Origin: Blastococcus atacamensis
GTDB lineage: Bacteria; Actinomycetota; Actinomycetes; Mycobacteriales; Geodermatophilaceae
DNA length: 42,857 nt
Direction: 5' to 3'
NCBI RefSeq assembly: GCF_002938425.1
Contig: NZ_POQU01000022.1
Location: 1-42,857, forward strand
Shown here: positions 16,357 through 22,616 of the stretch, one piece after another
How the letters are laid out: every line of letters starts with the position of its first letter
How positions within the stretch are numbered: the stretch's first letter is position 1
Notes under the pieces: generated by a model
What the model saw: the letters and a program-made list of their open reading frames with translations, nothing else
What the model was told of the DNA's origin: nothing
The model's database searches: none
Made by a program: the position numbers and the translations under genes

Positions 16357-16699
16357 TAGGAGGTAGATCAGGTGCGGCTCGTACTGCTCCCGGTCGCCGC
16401 GCCGGCACGGCCCGTCGAATCGCCGCTCAGACACCGAAGCGGCAGCACCCCATTCCCGTTCGTGCGCCCCTCCAGAGGTCGACCTTCGGCCCCGGAGGAA
16501 AGCCGACTCAAGAAGGAGTCGGCTGACTGTTGACCCGCGCCAGCCGCGGCATCGAGCGTCGCCTACAGCGCTTGCGGCAGCGCCGCGCGTGATGACACGC
16601 CTAGCCGACCGCTGACTGTCGCAGCCGGGCTGGCGGGCAACCCCCTTTCGCGCGGCGTGGTCGCATCCTGTGCGCCCAGCCGGTCCCGATGGGAGGCAC
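16357..16699. other. Leader region of the protease gene
   Basis: No gene is seen between copy F and the protease start. The only clear structure is the hairpin at 16501-16524. Any transcript from the copy F promoter would have to pass it to reach the protease gene. Confidence 0.45.
16501..16524. terminator. Perfect 9-bp hairpin
   Basis: AGCCGACTC and GAGTCGGCT flank a six-base loop AAGAAG. The stem is perfect and sits in a gene-free stretch, which suits a transcription terminator, although no T-run follows on either strand. Confidence 0.6.
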
Positions 16700-17977
16700 A
16701 TGCGACGGGCATTCTTGATGGTCTCGCTGGTATGCGCGGCGACCTCTTGTGGCTCACTGGATGACACGCCCCGCGCCGAGGATCCGGCTCCACCCGGCGC
16801 TTCACTTCCCTCCGTAACGCCGGTACCGGCCCCCTCCTCGCCCACGGAGACGTGGACGTCGAGCAGTTCCGCGCCCCCGCCGTCACTGCAGTCCGCGTTC
16901 GAGACGGTCAAGTCGGGCGTCACGCGCTTGGAGGTGGCGACCTGCGAGGGGCACTCGACAGGGTCGGGGTTCCAGATATCCCCCACGCTGGTCGCCACAG
17001 TGGCGCACGTGGTCCACGACGGCCAGGTCATTCGAGTCATCCAAGGGACCATGTCCTCCGCGGGCACCGTCGTGGGGATCGACCAGGGCACTGACGTGGC
17101 GCTGGTACGGACCGCCTCCCCACTCAACGGGTACACGCTTTCCTTCTCCGACACCGATCCCCGCGTCGGGGACGAGGTTGCCGCGCTGGGCTTCCCGAGA
17201 CGAGACCCGCTGGCCTTCACCCCCGGGACGATCAACGGCCTCGGCCGGAAGGCGACCATTGACGACTTTCTTCGCTACGACTTGCTGGAACTGGACGCTG
17301 CTACGCACCCCGGCAGCAGCGGTGGACCCGTCATTCGTCCTGACGGTTCGGTCGTGGGTCTGGTCGACGCTCACAAGGTGGACCCAGAGACCGGCGAATC
17401 CGAGCAGGGGCGCCGTCTAGCCGTCTCCAGCGCGACGGCGCAACCGCTGATCGCGCAGTGGAGCGCCGATCCACAGGCGGTCCCGCTCCCCGACTGCAGC
17501 GCGGCGATCGACCCTGATGGCGTAACCGACCCGGAGGAAGCATCTCCACGGCGGGACATCGTGCAGGCGGCGAGAACGCTCGACCTCTACTTCGAAGGAA
17601 TCAACAGCGGCGATTACGCCACCGCACTGGCTCAGCTGACGGCGCCAGGCTCTCTGGAGGATTTCCAGGCAGCTGTCGCAAGCGCCGTCGACACGGACAT
17701 CGCCTACCGGACCTACCGAGTCGACGGGGAGGAACTCGTCCTGTGGGTCACATTCACCAGCCATCAGAACGCTGGCAGGGGTCCGTCCGGCCGTCCCCAG
17801 GAAACGTGCACCCATTGGTCTCTGGATTACGTGCTGGCGCAGAGAAACGGGCTTTGGCTCATCGACGCCACCCGCCCTCACGACGGGACAGGTCACCAGC
17901 CGTGCGACACAACGGCAAGTAGCACCCCGAGCACCGCGGCGACCCTTCCCTCCGGATCAACGGCGCCGCCGAGTTGA
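16700..17977 (+). CDS. Secreted trypsin-like serine protease, probable lipoprotein, with C-terminal NTF2-like domain
   Basis: This 425-residue protein begins with a short signal peptide (RRAFLMVSLVCAATSC) whose Cys17 is a plausible lipid attachment site. A Thr/Ser/Pro-rich spacer of ~45 residues follows. The protease domain (about 65-265) has the full triad: His103 in TVAHVV, Asp132 in GTDVALV and Ser207 in HPGSSGGPV, in an HtrA/S1-like arrangement. Residues of about 300-400 (LDLYFEGINSGDYATALAQL to WSLDYVLAQRNGLWLIDATR) look like an NTF2/SnoaL-type fold. A GGGAGG is close before the ATG. It is the only gene of cassette 6. It probably acts outside the membrane; its target is unknown. Confidence 0.82.
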   Translation: MRRAFLMVSLVCAATSCGSLDDTPRAEDPAPPGASLPSVTPVPAPSSPTETWTSSSSAPPPSLQSAFETVKSGVTRLEVATCEGHSTGSGFQISPTLVATVAHVVHDGQVIRVIQGTMSSAGTVVGIDQGTDVALVRTASPLNGYTLSFSDTDPRVGDEVAALGFPRRDPLAFTPGTINGLGRKATIDDFLRYDLLELDAATHPGSSGGPVIRPDGSVVGLVDAHKVDPETGESEQGRRLAVSSATAQPLIAQWSADPQAVPLPDCSAAIDPDGVTDPEEASPRRDIVQAARTLDLYFEGINSGDYATALAQLTAPGSLEDFQAAVASAVDTDIAYRTYRVDGEELVLWVTFTSHQNAGRGPSGRPQETCTHWSLDYVLAQRNGLWLIDATRPHDGTGHQPCDTTASSTPSTAATLPSGSTAPPS

Positions 17978-18175
17978 TGACCGCGGTACGTGCATAGCCG
18001 CCCGCCCAAAGCAACTGGAGCCGTTCCGCACGGCTGGGCCGCCACCCGGCCGAGCCGACGCCCGGAACCCACACCTGCTCTCACCGCCGAGTGTGTGGAG
18101 GCGACGTGCGAGACGCCGCCGGTCGGCCAGTCGACAGGCACTCGCGCCACAGCTGTCAGCTGCCATGGCCAGCCC

Positions 18176-18304
18176 TAACCTGCCGGCATGCGAGCTGTGC
18201 AGATCACCCGCTTCGGCGGCCGGGACTGCTGCCCGCCTGCGAAGCGCCAGACTCCCATCTTCGACGCGTCGGCCGGCTGCGCCGTGACCGCCGCTTTCCG
18301 GTAA
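18176..18304 (+). repeat. qor 5'-end repeat, copy G (34 nt left), running into a 38-residue leader frame
   Basis: TAACCT (18176-18181) lies six bases before the ATG at 18188. The first 34 nt, encoding MRAVQITRFGG, match the other copies exactly or nearly so. Homology stops at 18221, probably by internal deletion, since no core is found. The frame stays open to TAA at 18302-18304, eight bases before the ATG of the next gene, so the remnant may still supply promoter and leader. ACAGCTGTCAGCTG lies about 40 bases upstream of the ATG and contains the GCTGTC motif seen at other cassette ends. Confidence 0.85.
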
Positions 18305-18312
18305 AACGAGTC

Positions 18313-18875
18313 ATGCCGCAAGCCGTCGACCTCGGTCTTCTCAGCGCCCGCGAGCTTCTGCGGCTCTACGCCGACATCCTGACCGAGCTGGTTGACCGGG
18401 GGTGGTGCGGTCGCGGAACGCGCCGGCGGGCGACTTGGCTGAGCACCTCGTCGCGACGGCGTACCGCGGCGAGCTCGCCCCGCCGTCGGAGAAGAGCTGG
18501 GACGTCCGCGCCGACGGGCGACTCCTCCAGGTGAAGGCTCGGGTCATCGCGTCCGACGACAAGAAGTCGCACGTCTACAGCCCCTTCCGGTCCTGGGGCT
18601 TCGACGCGTGCGTGTTCCTGCTGATGGACGCACACACGTACGAGGTCCTGCGTGCTGTCGAGCTTCCCGTGGCGACGGTTCAGTCCCTCGCCCGGGAGAG
18701 CGTCTGGGTGAAAGGCTTTCGAGTCACCACCAAGACCCCACTGCTGGGGCAGCCAGGCGCCGTCGATGTCACGTCAGCCGTCAGGGACGTCCTCGACGCG
18801 CTCGGAGCTCAGCATCCGGCGACCTCGACGACGAGCGTCCTGAACACCCCGCGCGGGCCAGGCAACGCCGAGTAG
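18313..18875 (+). CDS. DUF6998-like protein with a QVK nuclease-like motif; frameshift in a G-run
   Basis: The first frame from ATG 18313 gives MPQAVDLGLLSARELLRLYA, then DILTELVDRG. At GACCGGGGGTGG (18394-18405) the frame must shift by one base to continue as VVRSRNAPAGDLAEHLVATA, then SEKSWDVRADGRLLQVKARV and SPFRSWGFDACVFLL. One extra G would restore a single protein of ~187 residues. The WDV...LQVKAR pattern resembles a PD-(D/E)xK-type core, and the sequence fits my recollection of the DUF6998 family, whose function is unknown. If the frameshift is real, translation could start at GTG 18402. The 3' end overlaps the convergent gene by 67 bp. Confidence 0.65.
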
Positions 18876-19453
18876 TCCGACCACGCCATCCGGTACGTCC
18901 CGACCAGCGTCAGAGGCTTCGCCCGTCCCCGGCTAGTGCCCAGGCCGGTCAGCGGGCCCCACGCCCGCGTCCCCTGCAGGACCACTCCCTCGTGGAGGCG
19001 GAACGCGTCGGCGTTGGTGGGACGGCCGTGCGTGGGGGCGTTCCAATAGGACGGGTCATTGCCGACGCAGATCACCGCGCCGTTGCTGCCCGGCATCGCC
19101 GCGACGAACTTCTCGACCCGCACGATGTCCTTCACAACGTCGTGCGCCCGGATGTCCTGCGCGCCTTGGTCCTTCAGCTCGAACCGCTCCCCGGCGGATT
19201 CGCCGGTCCAGAGGCGCGTGAGGTACTTCAGCTCGACCGCACTGCGCTGCAGTCCGTCATCGCTTGTCAGGAGGAGGTCGAGCCGCATCCCAGGCGCAGG
19301 CCGGGTCTCCAGCCTGACGCGCACGGTTGGGTCCTGCATCCGGACCTCCCAGGCGAACGCCTGCTGGAAGTCCGCCTCGGAGTGGAACACCGGACGGAGC
19401 GCCGCGAGCCGGGCGAGCACGGCGTCCAAGCCCACGCTCCCGGCCAGCAACAT
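18809..19453 (-). CDS. Hypothetical protein with PD-(D/E)xK-like motif
   Basis: This 214-residue protein has FHSEADFQQAFAWEVRMQDP near its N-terminus. It then has RLETRPAPGMRLDLLLTSDD and AVELKYLTR, in which MRLDLLL and VELKY supply the D...ExK pair of a PD-(D/E)xK-like nuclease core. I know it only as a type of actinobacterial hypothetical protein. The ATG has no Shine-Dalgarno site, but TATGGT (19460-19465 on this strand) is six bases upstream, the spacing of a leaderless transcript. Its 3' end overlaps the convergent DUF6998-like gene by 67 bp, so expression of the two may interfere. It is next to the intact qor gene. Confidence 0.72.
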   Translation of the reverse strand: MLLAGSVGLDAVLARLAALRPVFHSEADFQQAFAWEVRMQDPTVRVRLETRPAPGMRLDLLLTSDDGLQRSAVELKYLTRLWTGESAGERFELKDQGAQDIRAHDVVKDIVRVEKFVAAMPGSNGAVICVGNDPSYWNAPTHGRPTNADAFRLHEGVVLQGTRAWGPLTGLGTSRGRAKPLTLVGTYRMAWSDYSALPGPRGVFRTLVVEVAGC

Positions 19454-19592
19454 CCGTCGACCATACGAGCGCGCCCTCGCTCACGGATAGAGGTGAAGGA
19501 TGAGCCCATCCACGCCGTCGCGGTGGAGTTCCGGGAGAAGCCCTCACAACGAGGCTGGACCGGAGCCCGTACCGGCGAGAACACGCGGCTCG

Positions 19593-19742
19593 TAGGTTGA
19601 GGTGCATGCGTGCCGTGCAGATCACCCGCTTCGGAGGACCCGAGGTCCTCGACGTCGTCGACCTTCCCGACCCCACTCCAGGACCAGGTCAGACGCTCTA
19701 CGAGGTGAGTGCCGCAGGAGTTAACTTTGCAGACACCCACCA
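19593..19742 (+). promoter_or_regulatory. Promoter and 5' end of the intact qor gene (repeat copy H, ends at the core)
   Basis: TAGGTT (19593-19598) lies seven bases before the ATG at 19606, with no ribosome site, so transcription probably starts at or next to the A of the ATG. This 5' segment is the intact counterpart of copies A-G. Homology with them ends at the core GACACCCACCA (19732-19742), after which this copy continues GATCGAGAAC as a normal gene. Confidence 0.75.
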
Positions 19743-20577
19743 GATCGAGAACAGCTACCTCGCCGAGCAGAAACTTCCGCTCGTGCCGGGCGCGGAGTTC
19801 GTGGGCACCCCGGTCGGTGGCGGTCAGCGGGTCGTCGGCCTCCTCGACGGCGGCGGCTATGCCGAGAAGGTCGTTGCGCACGACGCACTCACCTGGGCCG
19901 TCCCCGACGGCGTGAGCGACGAGCAGGCCCTCGCCGTCGTCCTGCAGGGCTCGACCGCCTGGCACCTGCTGCGCACCAGCGCGCACCTCGCCGAGGGCGA
20001 GACCGTCGTCGTCATCGCCGGAGCCGGCGGGGTCGGCTCGCTGGCCGTGCAGCTGGCCCGCCGCTGGGGCGCCGGCCGCGTCATCGCCACCGCCTCCTCC
20101 CCCGAGAAGCGGACGCTCGCCGAGGAGCTCGGCGCGCACGCCACCGTCGACCCGGCGCTGGCCGACTCCGACCCCAAGGCGTTCACCTCCGCGCTCCGCG
20201 AGGCCAACGGCGGCAAGCCGGTCGACATCGTGCTGGAGATGACCGGCGGCAACGTCTTCGCCGGCTCGCTGAGCGCGCTGGCGCCGTTCGGCCGGCTGGT
20301 CGCCTACGGCATGGCCGCGCGGCAGGAGACCCGCGCGGTGCCGCCGGGCATGCTCATGCAGAAGAGCCGCGCGGTCATCGGCTTCTGGCTGGCCCACTGC
20401 ATGGCGCGCCCGCAGATGATGGACGCCGCCATGACCGACCTGCTGGCTCTGGTGGCCGCCGGTGAGCTGAAGCCCGTCGTGGGCGGCCGCTATCCGCTGT
20501 CCGCGGTGGCCGAGGCGCACGGCGACCTGCTCGCCCGCCGCACCACCGGCAAGCTCGTCCTCGACCCCAGCCGCTGA
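19606..20577 (+). CDS. qor: NADPH:quinone oxidoreductase / zinc-free medium-chain alcohol dehydrogenase (intact)
   Basis: This 323-residue protein is a quinone oxidoreductase of the medium-chain dehydrogenase superfamily. It has the N-terminal GroES-like domain (VQITRFGGPEVL, VNFADTH, LPLVPGAEFVGTPVGGGQRV), a Rossmann domain with AGAGGVGSLAVQLAR, and the typical tail LVLDPSR. No catalytic zinc ligands are seen, as usual for this subgroup. It probably reduces quinones or enones with NADPH. Length is normal. A TTG nine bases upstream is an alternative start, but all repeat copies preserve the ATG used here. The first 46 codons are the segment repeated to the left, so this gene is the integration target. 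It ends at a strong terminator hairpin. Confidence 0.95.
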   Translation: MRAVQITRFGGPEVLDVVDLPDPTPGPGQTLYEVSAAGVNFADTHQIENSYLAEQKLPLVPGAEFVGTPVGGGQRVVGLLDGGGYAEKVVAHDALTWAVPDGVSDEQALAVVLQGSTAWHLLRTSAHLAEGETVVVIAGAGGVGSLAVQLARRWGAGRVIATASSPEKRTLAEELGAHATVDPALADSDPKAFTSALREANGGKPVDIVLEMTGGNVFAGSLSALAPFGRLVAYGMAARQETRAVPPGMLMQKSRAVIGFWLAHCMARPQMMDAAMTDLLALVAAGELKPVVGGRYPLSAVAEAHGDLLARRTTGKLVLDPSR

Positions 20578-20636
20578 CGGACTGCCGGTACCGGAAGTCC
20601 CGTCGCCCCCGGGACTTTCGGTACCGAAAGTCCGTC
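20576..20636. terminator. Bidirectional terminator between qor and the VWA gene
   Basis: A long imperfect palindrome fills the 57-bp gap between two convergent genes. GACGGACT at the start pairs with AGTCCGTC at the end, and CGGTACCGGAAGTCCC pairs with GGGACTTTCGGTACCG around a CCC-rich loop. It overlaps both stop codons and can work in either direction. Confidence 0.85.
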
Positions 20637-21591
20637 AGACGAGGCGGTTGGTCCAGAGAAGGCTGAGGACGGCGCCGATCAGCACCACGAGGACGCCGGC
20701 CCGCACGAACCACGGGCTGATGTCCTGCGGCTCGGTCGTGTAGCCGATCTGGCTGCCCAGGTCGCTGTAGACCTGCTCCAGCTCGCTGGCACTGGCCGCC
20801 TCGCTGAAGCTGCCGCCCGTCTGGTCGGCGATCTCCTCCAGCGCCGTCCGGTCGACCGGCACGGGGACGTTCTCCCCGTCGATGTCGAGGGTGCCGTAGT
20901 CGGTGCCGAACGCGATCGTGGAGACCGGCACCCCGGCGGCGCGAGCGGCGTCGATGGCCTGGGCGTTGTCCCGGCCCACGGTGTTCGAGCCGTCCGAGAG
21001 CAGCACGATCCGCGACGGGGGCAGCTCCTCCCCCGAGCCCTCCAGCGACGCCTGGAAGTTCTCGATCGCCGCGAGGGAGGTGAAGATCGCCTCGCCGATC
21101 GCCGTCGCCTCGGCCAGGTCCAGGTTCTCGATGGCGAGCGCCACCTGCCCGCGGTCGGTGGTCGGCGGCACCACCGTCGTCGCCGTGCCCGCGAAGGACA
21201 CCAGACCGAGGTTGATCCGCTCGGGCAGCACGTCGACGAAGTCCGTGGCCGCGCGCTGCATGACCTCGAAGCGGGTCGGCTCGACGTCTTGTGCCTGCAT
21301 GGAGAGCGAGACGTCGACGGCCATGACCACGGTCGCCTTCTCCCGGGGCACCCGCACCTCGGTGCTGGGCACCGCGAGCGACACGACCAGCGTCGCCAGG
21401 CCGGCCGCGACGATGCCGAAGGCCAGGTGCCGCTTCCAACCCGGCCGCTTGGGCACCAGGGTGCCGAGCAGCGCGACGTTGGTGAAGCGCGCCGCGTACG
21501 CCTTCCGGCGCAGCTGCAGCAGCACGTACACGCCCACGAGGGCGGCAACCACCAGCAGCGCCAGCAGCCACCACGGGGACTGGAAGGTCAT
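20635..21591 (-). CDS. VWA-domain membrane protein (BatA-like)
   Basis: This 318-residue protein has an N-terminal membrane helix (WWLLALLVVAALVGVYVLL), a second at about 54-74, a von Willebrand factor A domain with the metal site D93-V-S-L-S (DxSxS) and IVLLSDGSNT, and a C-terminal helix (FVRAGVLVVLIGAVLSLLW). BatA-type proteins work with MoxR ATPases and DUF58 proteins in envelope or chaperone functions. It is the last gene of a moxR-DUF58-vwa operon; its ATG overlaps the DUF58 stop as ATGA. Its 3' end faces qor. Confidence 0.92.
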   Translation of the reverse strand: MTFQSPWWLLALLVVAALVGVYVLLQLRRKAYAARFTNVALLGTLVPKRPGWKRHLAFGIVAAGLATLVVSLAVPSTEVRVPREKATVVMAVDVSLSMQAQDVEPTRFEVMQRAATDFVDVLPERINLGLVSFAGTATTVVPPTTDRGQVALAIENLDLAEATAIGEAIFTSLAAIENFQASLEGSGEELPPSRIVLLSDGSNTVGRDNAQAIDAARAAGVPVSTIAFGTDYGTLDIDGENVPVPVDRTALEEIADQTGGSFSEAASASELEQVYSDLGSQIGYTTEPQDISPWFVRAGVLVVLIGAVLSLLWTNRLV

Positions 21592-22616
21592 CGGGAGGCC
21601 CCTCCGTTGCCGGCACGCCGGCGCTCGGCGACGAATCGGACGACGTCCATGAGCCAGTCGCGGTCGGTCCGCAGCTGCAGGTGCCCGGCACCGGCGCGGC
21701 GCAGCGCGGCGGCGACCCGCTCGCGCTGGGCGGCGGCGCCCTCGGCGTAGCGGGCACGGAACTCGGCGTCGCCCGTGGGCACCTCGAGGGTCTGCCCGGT
21801 CTCGGGGTCGACGACGGTGAGCAGGCCGACGTCGGGCAGTTCCAGCTCCCGCGGGTCGACCACCTCGACGGCGAGCAGTTCGTGCCGGGTACCCAGTCCG
21901 CGCAGCGGCCGTTCCCAGTCGCTGTCGCCGAGGAAGTCCGAGATCACCACGACCAGTCCTCGCCGGCGCTCCGGACGCCGAAGCGCCTCCAGCGCCTGGG
22001 CCAGGTCGCCGCGCCGGCCGCCGGCTGCCCGCGGCGTGGCCACCACCGAGCGCAGCAGCCGCTCGGCGTTCAGCCGGCCGGGCTGGGCCGGGTAGCGGTC
22101 GACCCGCTCACCGGTGGTGACGACGGCGCCGAGCCGGTTGCCGCCGTGCACGGTGAGGTGCCCGACGGCGGCGAGCCCGGCGATCGCCAGATCCCGCTTC
22201 TGGCAGTTGGCCGTGCCGAAGTCCAGGCTGGCGGACAGGTCCACGACGGCCCAGGTCTCCAGCTCGCGGTCGGCGATGGTCTCGCGGACGTGCGGCACCT
22301 GGGTGCGGGCGGTGACCGGCCAGTCCATCCGCCGGACGTCGTCGCCCGGGTGGTATGTGCGGGAGTCGCCGGCCTCGCTGCCCGATCCGGGGACGAGCCC
22401 CAGGTGGTCGCCCTGCAGCAGCCCGTCCAACCGCCGCCGGACGGTGAGCTCGAGGCGGCGGAGCAGGACGTCGGCCGGGCCGTCGGTGAACCGGGGCGGA
22501 GCGCCGTCGCTGCCGCTGGTCGCGGCGGCCGAACCGGGCGTCGCGGGGTGCAGGAGCAGCCCGGGATGCTCGGGTGCGTCCGGGAGCGTCCCCTCCCGGC
22601 GACGGCGACCGATCAC
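21588..22616 (-). CDS. DUF58 domain-containing protein
   Basis: This 342-residue protein carries the DUF58 signature SRTYHPGDDVRRMDWPVTAR, followed by a VWA-like half (TWAVVDLSASLDFG, LVVVISDFLGD). Such proteins are usually coded with MoxR ATPases and VWA proteins, as here, and are thought to be adaptors or substrates in MoxR-dependent assembly. The GTG start overlaps the MoxR stop as GTGA. Longer frames upstream run into the moxR gene and are shadows. There is no signal peptide or membrane segment. Confidence 0.9.
   Translation of the reverse strand: MIGRRRREGTLPDAPEHPGLLLHPATPGSAAATSGSDGAPPRFTDGPADVLLRRLELTVRRRLDGLLQGDHLGLVPGSGSEAGDSRTYHPGDDVRRMDWPVTARTQVPHVRETIADRELETWAVVDLSASLDFGTANCQKRDLAIAGLAAVGHLTVHGGNRLGAVVTTGERVDRYPAQPGRLNAERLLRSVVATPRAAGGRRGDLAQALEALRRPERRRGLVVVISDFLGDSDWERPLRGLGTRHELLAVEVVDPRELELPDVGLLTVVDPETGQTLEVPTGDAEFRARYAEGAAAQRERVAAALRRAGAGHLQLRTDRDWLMDVVRFVAERRRAGNGGASR

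Noticed and set aside
1-19605. CRISPR array
   Set aside because: Repeat spacing is 1.4-8 kb, the spacers contain genes, and no cas genes are present.
1-19742. Integron with attC sites
   Set aside because: The repeats are all on one strand, encode a protein start and lack the attC folding pattern (paired R and L boxes). No integron integrase is visible. The resemblance is only in layout.
8121-19742. Simple tandem duplication of the qor locus
   Set aside because: Cargo between copies is unrelated, most copies end at the same base, and they differ mainly at synonymous or conservative sites rather than being near-identical.
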